DNA from: Serratia marcescens
GTDB taxonomy: Bacteria > Pseudomonadota > Gammaproteobacteria > Enterobacterales > Enterobacteriaceae
Assembly: GCF_006715005.1 (NCBI RefSeq)
Contig: NZ_VFMJ01000001.1
Span: forward strand, 4,588,001 to 4,652,000
DNA length: 64,000 nucleotides
Direction: 5' to 3'
Of the stretch, positions 57,580-64,000 are shown piece after piece. The notes beneath the pieces were generated by a model. That model was not told where the DNA came from and did not search any database. It saw only the letters and a list, made by a program, of their open reading frames with translations. Within the stretch, counting starts at the first letter, position 1. Each line of letters opens with the position of its first letter. The position numbers were made by a program, and so were the translations under genes.

Positions 57580-58473
57580 ATGTCGTTTTTCCGCCGCAAG
57601 AAGCTGCCCTCTGCAATTAAGCCTGGCGTCACCTTCGGACGGCTGCTGTACCAGCGCATCGACCACGATGGCCTGACGATGTTGGCGGGCCATCTCGCCT
57701 ATGTTTCCCTGCTGTCGCTGGTGCCGCTGGTCACCGTGGTGTTCGCCCTGTTCGCGGCTTTCCCGATGTTTTCCGACATCAGCGAGCAGCTGAAGAGCTT
57801 TATCTTTTCCAATTTCGTGCCGGCCGCCGGCAACGTGATCCAGAACTACCTGGAACAGTTCGTCGCCAATTCCAACAAGATGACCGCCGTCGGCACCTGT
57901 GGGCTGATCGTCACCGCGCTGTTGCTGATTTCCTCGGTGGACAGCGTGCTGAACACCATCTGGCGCAGCAAGAACAAGCGGCCGATCGTCTTCTCCTTCG
58001 CCGTGTACTGGATGGTGCTGACGCTGGGGCCGCTGCTGGTGGGCGCCAGTATGGCCATCAGCTCTTACTTGCTGTCGCTCAACTGGTTGGCGCAGACCGG
58101 CGTCAATGGCCTGGTGGATCAGGTGCTGCGCATCTTCCCGCTGATTTTGTCGTGCATCTCCTTCTGGCTGCTGTATTGCATCGTGCCGACGGTGCGCGTG
58201 CCGCCCAAAGACGCGCTGATTGGCGCGGTGGTGGCTGGATTGCTGTTCGAGCTGGGCAAGAAGGGATTTGCGCTGTACGTCACCATGTTCCCCTCCTATC
58301 AGCTGATTTACGGCGTGCTGGCGGTGATCCCGATTTTATTCCTGTGGGTCTATTGGAGCTGGTGTATCGTGTTACTCGGCGCGGAAATTACCGTGACCAT
58401 CGGTGAATACCGCGACTACCGCCGGCAGAAGGCGGAGCAACAGGAACAAAAACCAGAAGGGCAGCAGGAATGA
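57580..58473 (+). CDS. yihY: YihY/virulence factor BrkB family inner-membrane protein
   Basis: YihY is an integral membrane protein of the UPF0761/BrkB family; it was once wrongly called RNase BN and its function is unknown. The ATG at 57580 ([20 protein letters not shown]) is preferred over the GTG two codons earlier because it has an AAGGAG site at suitable distance. The 297-residue protein shows the family-conserved [24 protein letters not shown] segment and about six membrane helices, and ends with a charged, glutamine-rich tail. Its stop overlaps the dtd start by four bases. Confidence 0.94.
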   Translation: MSFFRRKKLPSAIKPGVTFGRLLYQRIDHDGLTMLAGHLAYVSLLSLVPLVTVVFALFAAFPMFSDISEQLKSFIFSNFVPAAGNVIQNYLEQFVANSNKMTAVGTCGLIVTALLLISSVDSVLNTIWRSKNKRPIVFSFAVYWMVLTLGPLLVGASMAISSYLLSLNWLAQTGVNGLVDQVLRIFPLILSCISFWLLYCIVPTVRVPPKDALIGAVVAGLLFELGKKGFALYVTMFPSYQLIYGVLAVIPILFLWVYWSWCIVLLGAEITVTIGEYRDYRRQKAEQQEQKPEGQQE

Positions 58474-58907
58474 TTGCGTTGATTCAACGGGTGTTAAACG
58501 CCAGCGTCACGGTGGGTGGCGAGACGGTAGGCAAGATTGGCCCCGGTTTGTTAGTGTTATTGGGCGTGGAGCAGGGCGATAACGAGCAAAAAGCGCAGCG
58601 CCTGTGCGAACGCGTGTTGGGATACCGCATTTTCGGCGACGAGAACGACAAGATGAATCTCAACGTCCAGCAGGCCGGGGGCAGCGTGCTGGTCGTTTCG
58701 CAGTTCACCCTGGCGGCGGACACCCAGAAGGGCATGCGGCCCAGCTTCTCGCGCGGCGCCGCGCCGCAGGAAGCCGATCGGTTGTATCAATATTTTGTTG
58801 GCCAATGCCGCGAACGCGGCGTAGAGACCCAGACCGGCGAGTTCGCCGCCGACATGCAGGTGGCGCTGGTCAACGATGGTCCGGTGACATTCTGGCTACA
58901 GGTCTAA
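58470..58907 (+). CDS. dtd: D-aminoacyl-tRNA deacylase Dtd
   Basis: Dtd hydrolyses D-aminoacyl-tRNAs, protecting translation from D-amino acids and glycine mischarging. The 145-residue protein starts [18 protein letters not shown]. Both active-site motifs are visible: SQFTLAADT at residues 77-85 and the Gly-cisPro motif NDGPVTF near the C-terminus. Its ATGA start overlaps the yihY TGA stop, showing translational coupling. Length equals E. coli. Confidence 0.98.
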   Translation: MIALIQRVLNASVTVGGETVGKIGPGLLVLLGVEQGDNEQKAQRLCERVLGYRIFGDENDKMNLNVQQAGGSVLVVSQFTLAADTQKGMRPSFSRGAAPQEADRLYQYFVGQCRERGVETQTGEFAADMQVALVNDGPVTFWLQV

Positions 58908-58928
58908 GCATTCGGAGAACAGGCGTCT

Positions 58929-59876
58929 ATGTATCACCTACGAGTACCCGTAACAGAGCAAGAACTGAAGGAATATTACCAGTTTCGCTGGGAAATGCTG
59001 CGCAAGCCGTTGCACCAGCCGGTGGGTTCGGAAAAGGATGCCTATGACGCCATGGCCCATCACCAAATGGTGGTGGACGAGGCCGGTAAAATCGTCGCCA
59101 TCGGGCGGCTGTACATCAATGCCGACAACGAGGCGGCGATCCGTTTTCTGGCGGTAGACCCGACGCTTCAGGATAAAGGGCTGGGGACGCTGGTGGCGAT
59201 GACGCTGGAGTCCGTTGCGCGGCAGGAAGGCGTGAAGCGGGTCGTGTGTAGCGCCCGCGAGGACGCGGTGGATTTCTTCGCCAAGCTGGGCTTCGTTAAT
59301 CAGGGCGAGATCACCGCACCGCAGACCACCCCGATCCGTCACTTTTTGATGATCAAACCGGTGGCGACGCTCGACGATATCCTGCATCGCCCCGACTGGT
59401 GCGGCCAATTGCAGCAGGCCTGGTATGAACATATCCCGCTGAGCGAAAAGATGGGCGTGCGCATCAGCCAATACACCGGCCAGCGCTTTGTCACCACCAT
59501 GCCGGAGATCGGCAACCAAAATCCGCACCACACGCTGTTCGCCGGCAGCCTGTTCTCGCTGGCGACGTTGACCGCCTGGGGGCTGATTTGGCTGCTGTTG
59601 CGCGAGCGCCATCTCGGCGGCACCATCATTCTGGCGGACGCGCACATTCGTTACAGCAAACCGATCACCGGCAGGCCGCGGGCAGTGGCGGATCTCGGCT
59701 CGCTGAGCGGCGATTTGGCGCGTCTGGCGCGCGGCCGCCGCGCGCGCGTACACGCCGAAGTGCATCTGTTCGGCGACGAGGACAAGGGTGCAGTGTTCGA
59801 AGGCACCTACATGGTGTTGCCGGCCGAGCCGGATGTGCCGCTGGATCAGGGCGGCTCTGAGGCGCTGGAAGAGTAA
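58929..59876 (+). CDS. fabY: fatty acid biosynthesis protein FabY (YiiD): GNAT plus thioesterase-fold protein
   Basis: YiiD/FabY can supply an initiating activity for fatty acid synthesis when FabH is missing in E. coli. The 315-residue protein has an N-terminal GNAT acetyltransferase domain (to about residue 145: [31 protein letters not shown], summarised by [13 protein letters not shown], and [21 protein letters not shown]). A C-terminal YiiD-type hot-dog thioesterase domain follows ([21 protein letters not shown]). The start lacks the 16 extra residues annotated in E. coli, where the second Met aligns with ours. dtd lies 21 bases upstream. Confidence 0.95.
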   Translation: MYHLRVPVTEQELKEYYQFRWEMLRKPLHQPVGSEKDAYDAMAHHQMVVDEAGKIVAIGRLYINADNEAAIRFLAVDPTLQDKGLGTLVAMTLESVARQEGVKRVVCSAREDAVDFFAKLGFVNQGEITAPQTTPIRHFLMIKPVATLDDILHRPDWCGQLQQAWYEHIPLSEKMGVRISQYTGQRFVTTMPEIGNQNPHHTLFAGSLFSLATLTAWGLIWLLLRERHLGGTIILADAHIRYSKPITGRPRAVADLGSLSGDLARLARGRRARVHAEVHLFGDEDKGAVFEGTYMVLPAEPDVPLDQGGSEALEE

Positions 59877-59914
59877 GGCGGCGGCCCTGCCCTGAGGGCG
59901 GGCCGCGCAGTGCA

Positions 59915-61576
59915 TTACGGCAGTTGTTGGTTCACCGCTTGGCCGTCGCTGGCGGTGGCCTGCAGGTTGCCCTTCAACGAGGCTTTGAACGGCCCGTCGC
60001 TGTTCAACAGCCCTTTCAACTGCAGCTCAAGGTTGCCGTCGCCCGTCAGCGGCACAGGCTGCCATCCCCATTGCTGCAAGGTATTGATCGGTACCGAACG
60101 GCCGTGCAGCGTCAGCTGGAACGGTTTGCCCGGCAGTTGATCGACGGTCGCTTTGGCCTCAAGCAACCCATTGGGCATAAAGGCGCTGAGCTCGGTGACG
60201 TTGATCTGGTTGCCGTCGGCATTCAGCGCCAGCGAAGGGCGCCGCACGTCGATTTTGTTGAAGGTGGCCTCGCTGCCGTTCAGGTTCAGCGAGCCGGACC
60301 AGATGCCCCATTGGCGATCGCGCGCCAGCAGCAGATTGCTGCCGTAGCCGTCCAGCGCGGTGATCTGGAACGGAAATGCCGGGTTGATATCGATGATCAG
60401 ATTGCGGTTGGTGGTCAGCTTGGTGACGTACACCTCCGCCAACCAGTCCGGCAGCGGTTTCAGCCACAGCTCGCGCCAGTCGATCGGCAGGGTGTACTCC
60501 AGCGCCGCCATGGCCACTTCATCCAGCTGCAGGCGTTTGCCGGCGCGCAGCCAGTTGCCGGAGGTGCGCAGCAGCCCGCCTTCCCAGCGGGTGGTGAATT
60601 GCTGAATGGCGATGCCGGCGGAAGAGAGCCGCAGGGTGGCGATCGGGTCGATCAGGTGGAAACTGCCGTTGATCACGTCGCCGGCGTTGACGTTGAGCGA
60701 GCCGTCTTCGCTGCGCCAGTCGCCTTTTTCGACGCTGACGTTTTGCAGCGACAGATCGAGATCGTTAAACGCCCATGCCTTGCCTTCCAGGCGTGCGTCG
60801 ATCAGATCGAAACGCTTGAGGGTGACCGGCGGCAGCGTGGTAAAGCGCTGCATGAATTCCGCCAGCGTCAGCGGGGTCTGCAGGCGCACGCCGCTCAGCC
60901 GCAGGCGATCCACCAGCCAACTGCCGTCGGCGGCGCGGCTGGCCACGCCGGTCAGGTCGCCCTGCGCCAGATCGGCGCCGAAGTTGTTCAACAGCAGCTG
61001 GCCCTGCTTTTGCTCCCCCTGCACCAACACCTTCGAGGCGGGAATGCCGTTCAGCGTCATCGAACCGGCGCTGAACTGAAACTGGTTGTTGTCCCCCAGC
61101 AGATGGCCGACCAGCGGGCGCCACGGCGTGATGCCAGCCGTGACCTGCTGCGCATTGAGCTGCCACTCGTTATCGTTGGACTGCAGCGCCATGTTGCTCA
61201 ACTGCAGCACGTCGGCCTGTACAGGCAGCGCCGCCGCCTGCGGCTGCACGTTCAGCGTGCCGTCGCGCAGCGTGACGCTGTGGAAATAGCGCGGCTCGGT
61301 GATTTGGCGCAGGCTGAGGCCGAGATCGACGCGTTTGGCGACCAGCGCCTGCGGCTGGCCGTTGCGCGCCAGCTGCACGTCTTCCAGACCGATCTGGTCC
61401 GGTTGGTTCCACGAGTGGGTGATTTTTCCTATCGACAGGCGGTATTCGCTATTGTCGCTGATCCAGGCGCTCAGGCGGCCTGCCGCCCAGCGGGTTTGCC
61501 CGACCAGGTACAGCACCACCACCGCCAGCACGATCAGCAGCAGCAACGTCAGCAACAGCTTTCCGATAAATTTCAT
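59915..61576 (-). CDS. yicH: AsmA-family protein YicH
   Basis: YicH is an AsmA-like inner-membrane-anchored protein. The family is related to bridge-like lipid transport proteins such as TamB and YhdP, and YicH itself is poorly characterised. The 553-residue product starts MKFIGKLLLTLLLLIVLAVVVLYLVGQTRWAAGRLSAWIS, described here by its single N-terminal helix at about residues 5-27. A long beta-rich periplasmic part follows, including RNGQPQALVAKRVDLGLSLRQ. It aligns over its whole length with E. coli YicH (569), with a shorter C-terminus. It is 128 bases downstream of xanP and convergent with fabY. Confidence 0.93.
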   Translation of the reverse strand: MKFIGKLLLTLLLLIVLAVVVLYLVGQTRWAAGRLSAWISDNSEYRLSIGKITHSWNQPDQIGLEDVQLARNGQPQALVAKRVDLGLSLRQITEPRYFHSVTLRDGTLNVQPQAAALPVQADVLQLSNMALQSNDNEWQLNAQQVTAGITPWRPLVGHLLGDNNQFQFSAGSMTLNGIPASKVLVQGEQKQGQLLLNNFGADLAQGDLTGVASRAADGSWLVDRLRLSGVRLQTPLTLAEFMQRFTTLPPVTLKRFDLIDARLEGKAWAFNDLDLSLQNVSVEKGDWRSEDGSLNVNAGDVINGSFHLIDPIATLRLSSAGIAIQQFTTRWEGGLLRTSGNWLRAGKRLQLDEVAMAALEYTLPIDWRELWLKPLPDWLAEVYVTKLTTNRNLIIDINPAFPFQITALDGYGSNLLLARDRQWGIWSGSLNLNGSEATFNKIDVRRPSLALNADGNQINVTELSAFMPNGLLEAKATVDQLPGKPFQLTLHGRSVPINTLQQWGWQPVPLTGDGNLELQLKGLLNSDGPFKASLKGNLQATASDGQAVNQQLP

Positions 61577-61662
61577 CGTCTACATCCGCATCGGTCAAAA
61601 AAGATACCCTGTTTATGCCGCAATTGGCCGGGCATCTCAAGGGCAATGGTCTGATAGACAAT

Positions 61663-61688
61663 AAAAAACGGCCGCAAGCGGCCGCTTG
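61663..61688 (-). terminator. terminator after xanP
   Basis: On the minus strand GCGGCCGC-TT-GCGGCCG followed by TTTTTT forms a GC stem 17 bases after the xanP stop. yicH starts 87 bases further on, so it probably depends on read-through or its own promoter. Confidence 0.8.
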
Positions 61689-61704
61689 AACATCAATGGA
61701 GGGG

Positions 61705-63105
61705 TTACTTTTTCTCGTGTTCCTGCGGGAACACCAGGTTCAGCACGATGGCGGTAATACCGCCGGCGGCGATGCCGGAAGAGAGCAGGGTTTTCAGCCA
61801 GTCCGGCGCGAACTGCAGGATCAGCGGCTGCTGGGACACGCCCATGCCGACGGCCAGCGACAGCGCCATGATCATGATGGCGCGGCGGTTCAGACGCTCG
61901 CGCGACACGATGCGCACGCCGGAGGCGGCGATGGTGCCGAACATCACGATGGTCGCGCCGCCCAGTACCGGCTCGGGGATGTGCTGCACGAAGCCGGCCA
62001 CCGCCGGGAACAGCCCCAGCGCGATCAGCATCAGCGCCACCACGAAGCCGACGTAGCGGCTGGCGACGCCGGTCAGCTGGATCACGCCGTTGTTCTGGCC
62101 GAAGCAGGAGTTGGGGAAGGTGTTGAACACCGCCGACAGCATCGAGTTCAGGCCGTTGGCCAGCACGCCGCCCTTCAGGCGCTTCATATACAGCGGCCCG
62201 CTGACCGGCTGTTCGGAGACGTCGGAGGTGGCGGTGATGTCGCCGATGGTTTCCAGCGACGTGACCATAAAGATCAGCATCAGCGGCAGCAGCAGGTTCC
62301 AGTCGAAGCCCAGGCCGTAATAGAGCGGCGTGGGGATGGTGATCGCCGCCGTGGGGGCCGCCGGTGCGTCGGCGGGCAGCATATCCATCGCCCAGGCCAA
62401 CAGATAGCCGACCGCCATGGCGATCACCAACGAAGCGACGCGCAGGTAAGGGTTGCGCTGGCGGTTCAGCAGGATGATGACCGCCAACACTGCGCCGGCC
62501 AGCAGGAGGTTTTTCGGCGAGCCGAAGCTATGATCGTTCATCGCGGCGTAGCCGCCGCCGATAGAGGTCAGACCGACCTGAATCAGCGACAGGCCGATGA
62601 TCATCACCACAATGCCGGAAACCAGCGGGGTGATGATGCGGCGCGCCAGATGCAGCACGCGCGACAGCAAAATTTCGGTGCAGGAGGCGACCATCAGGGT
62701 GCCGAACAGCGCGGCCATCATGGTCGGCACGTCGGCGCCGCCGTTTTTCAGTGCCAGGCCGCCCATGATCAGCGGCGAAACGAAGTTGAAGCTGGTGCCC
62801 TGAATCGACAGCAGCCCGGAACCCACCGGCCCCCAGGTTTTGATTTGCAGAATGGAAGCCAGACCGGAGGCGAACAGCGACATGCTGATGATGTGCTGGG
62901 TATCCTGTGCCGGCAGGCCCAACGCCTGGCAGATCAGCAGGGCCGGTGTGATCACCGCGACGAACATCGCCAGAAGATGCTGGCCGGCGGCAAACAGCGT
63001 TTGCGGCAGCGGCGGGCGATCTTCCAGACGATAAATCAGTTCACTGGCGCGGGGTTCAGAGGCGGCTTGACGCGCGGCATCAAGCTCTGAGGATGACATG
63101 CTCAT
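61705..63105 (-). CDS. xanP: xanthine:proton symporter XanP (NCS2 family)
   Basis: XanP imports xanthine with protons. The start at 63103-63105 ([16 protein letters not shown]) gives 466 residues (E. coli 463); the longer frame upstream has no similarity, and an ATG two codons in is an alternative. The NCS2 pattern is clear: the N-terminal [20 protein letters not shown], the motif [15 protein letters not shown], the substrate-site [13 protein letters not shown], and the signature [24 protein letters not shown] (key part FGQNNGVI). About 14 membrane segments are expected. gltS is divergent, as in E. coli. Confidence 0.97.
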   Translation of the reverse strand: MSMSSSELDAARQAASEPRASELIYRLEDRPPLPQTLFAAGQHLLAMFVAVITPALLICQALGLPAQDTQHIISMSLFASGLASILQIKTWGPVGSGLLSIQGTSFNFVSPLIMGGLALKNGGADVPTMMAALFGTLMVASCTEILLSRVLHLARRIITPLVSGIVVMIIGLSLIQVGLTSIGGGYAAMNDHSFGSPKNLLLAGAVLAVIILLNRQRNPYLRVASLVIAMAVGYLLAWAMDMLPADAPAAPTAAITIPTPLYYGLGFDWNLLLPLMLIFMVTSLETIGDITATSDVSEQPVSGPLYMKRLKGGVLANGLNSMLSAVFNTFPNSCFGQNNGVIQLTGVASRYVGFVVALMLIALGLFPAVAGFVQHIPEPVLGGATIVMFGTIAASGVRIVSRERLNRRAIMIMALSLAVGMGVSQQPLILQFAPDWLKTLLSSGIAAGGITAIVLNLVFPQEHEKK

Positions 63106-63345
63106 GGTGTGGCGTTTCCAGATACGGCAAAGCAGGCATTTTAATGCCCCGCCCCGCAAAAGCAAACGGTTGCGCATAAATATTATGTTGCCGACTTTCT
63201 CGTTTATGTCGCATTTTCATTCATTTTTTCTTGTCATCGCAGCGTTTTTTACTTCTAATCCTGCACTCATCAAGTTTAAAAACTCAGTGGTTTTCTATAA
63301 CTTATTATTTTTATTTGGATCTTTTCCCTTACATGGAGTACCTGG
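63106..63345. promoter_or_regulatory. divergent xanP/gltS intergenic region
   Basis: The 240-base gap is AT-rich in its right part (63170-63330) and must contain both promoters. A TATTTTTATTTGGAT stretch just upstream of gltS offers no clear -35/-10 pair. No gene is supported. Confidence 0.5.
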
Positions 63346-64000
63346 ATGTTTCATCTTGATACTTATGGCACGTTAGTCGCCGCGACGCTGGTTTTGCTCC
63401 TCGGGGGCAAGTGCGTCAGAAGCATTCCTCTGCTGCGAAAATATACCATTCCTGCCCCCGTCGCCGGCGGTTTGCTGGTGGCCCTCCTGTTGTTAGCCCT
63501 GAAAAAGTTCGCCAACTGGGAAATCAGCTTCGACATGTCGCTGAAGGATCCGCTGATGCTGGCCTTCTTCGCCACCATCGGCCTGAACGCCAACCTGGCG
63601 CGGTTGCGCGCCGGCGGCAAGGCACTGATGGTATTCCTGTTCGTGGTGCTGGGGCTGCTGCTGGTGCAGAACGCTATCGGCATTGGCATGGCGAAAATGT
63701 TGGGGTTGGATCCGTTGATGGGCCTGATCGCCGGGTCGATCACTCTGTCTGGCGGCCACGGTACCGGGGCCGCCTGGAGCAAGCTGTTCATCGAGCGCTA
63801 CGGCTTTGAAAACGCGACGGAAGTCGCCATGGCCTGCGCCACCTTCGGCCTGGTGCTGGGCGGCCTGATCGGCGGCCCGGTGGCACGCTATCTGGTCAAA
63901 CACTCCTCTACGCCGGAAGGCACGCCGGAAGACAGCGTGCAGCCGAGCGGCTTCGAGAAGCCGGAAAGCGGCCGCCTGATCACCTCGCTGGTGATGATCG
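63346..64000 (+). CDS. gltS: sodium/glutamate symporter GltS (3' end cut by window edge)
   Basis: GltS imports glutamate with sodium. The ATG at 63346 follows a GGAGTA site and opens MFHLDTYGTLVAATLVLLLGGKCV. 218 codons are visible of an expected 400 or so, and the frame is open to the end of the window. Conserved features are KYTIPAPVAGGLLVA and the re-entrant-loop motif SITLSGGHGTGAAWSKLF, with its GGHG-GA residues. It is divergent from xanP, the same pair as in E. coli. Confidence 0.96.
   Translation, partial: MFHLDTYGTLVAATLVLLLGGKCVRSIPLLRKYTIPAPVAGGLLVALLLLALKKFANWEISFDMSLKDPLMLAFFATIGLNANLARLRAGGKALMVFLFVVLGLLLVQNAIGIGMAKMLGLDPLMGLIAGSITLSGGHGTGAAWSKLFIERYGFENATEVAMACATFGLVLGGLIGGPVARYLVKHSSTPEGTPEDSVQPSGFEKPESGRLITSLVMI

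Noticed and set aside
61696-63090. 464-codon open frame antisense to xanP
   Set aside because: It mirrors xanP exactly and codes for a low-complexity His/Gln/Arg/Asp-rich product typical of antisense frames in GC-rich genes. It has no start context or family match.
63363-63903. Antisense frames over gltS near the right edge
   Set aside because: The plus-strand frame is a clear GltS N-terminal half with membrane helices; the minus-strand frames are shadows.

Overview
The window is a chromosomal segment from a member of the Yersiniaceae/Enterobacterales, most likely Serratia of the S. marcescens group. The basis is the 16S rRNA sequence, the GC-rich third-codon positions, and near-collinear proteins that align over their whole length with remembered E. 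coli K-12 counterparts. No phage, insertion sequence, integron, CRISPR array or secretion/defence island is visible. This is core genome spanning the replication origin.

Layout. (1) 1-3100, minus strand: phosphate uptake genes pstA (cut by the window edge), pstC and pstS, under two Pho boxes. (2) 3300-6660, minus: the amino-sugar pair glmU-glmS. (3) 6950-13830, minus: the complete F1Fo ATP synthase operon atpIBEFHAGDC. (4) 14470-18500, minus: rsmG and mnmG, then oriC (about 17215-17490), mioC and asnC, with asnA divergent. This is the classical enterobacterial origin neighbourhood. (5) 19650-24780: ravA-viaA (minus) and the potassium transporter kup (plus). (6) 24840-30764, plus: the ribose operon rbsDACBKR behind two RbsR operators, followed on the minus strand by hsrA and yieP. 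(7) 33000-38720, plus: one rRNA operon (16S, tRNA-Glu, 23S, 5S) with P1/P2 promoters, boxA sites and RNase III stems. (8) 38740-43000: mobBA, yihD-srkA-dsbA and yihG. (9) 43440-50400: polA, Spot 42 RNA (spf), engB, a CsrB/CsrC-type RNA, yihI, a 57-codon ORF, hemN and the small membrane protein gene yshB. (10) 50500-54580, minus: the nitrogen regulation operon glnA-glnL-glnG with a sigma-54 promoter and NtrC sites. (11) 54950-59880, plus: typA, yihX, yihY, dtd and fabY. (12) 59915-64000: yicH and xanP (minus) and the start of gltS (plus, cut by the window edge).

How it fits together. The window joins replication control (oriC, the mioC DnaA box, polA with its own DnaA box), energy conversion (atp), ion and nutrient uptake (pst, kup, rbs, xanP, gltS), envelope precursors (glmUS) and global regulators (CsrA-titrating RNA, Spot 42, NtrBC, AsnC, RbsR). 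Gene order follows E. coli in blocks. The blocks are re-joined at two places: the rRNA operon has an rrnC-type left flank (yieP) and an rrnA-type right flank (mobB), and fabY is followed directly by yicH-xanP-gltS.

I did not find a previously undescribed multi-gene system. The most useful non-obvious items are the GGA-rich CsrC-type RNA, the unannotatable-by-length genes (yshB and the 57-codon ORF before hemN), the block junctions, and several regulatory sites. All family assignments come from reading the translated proteins and remembered homologues; no database search was run.
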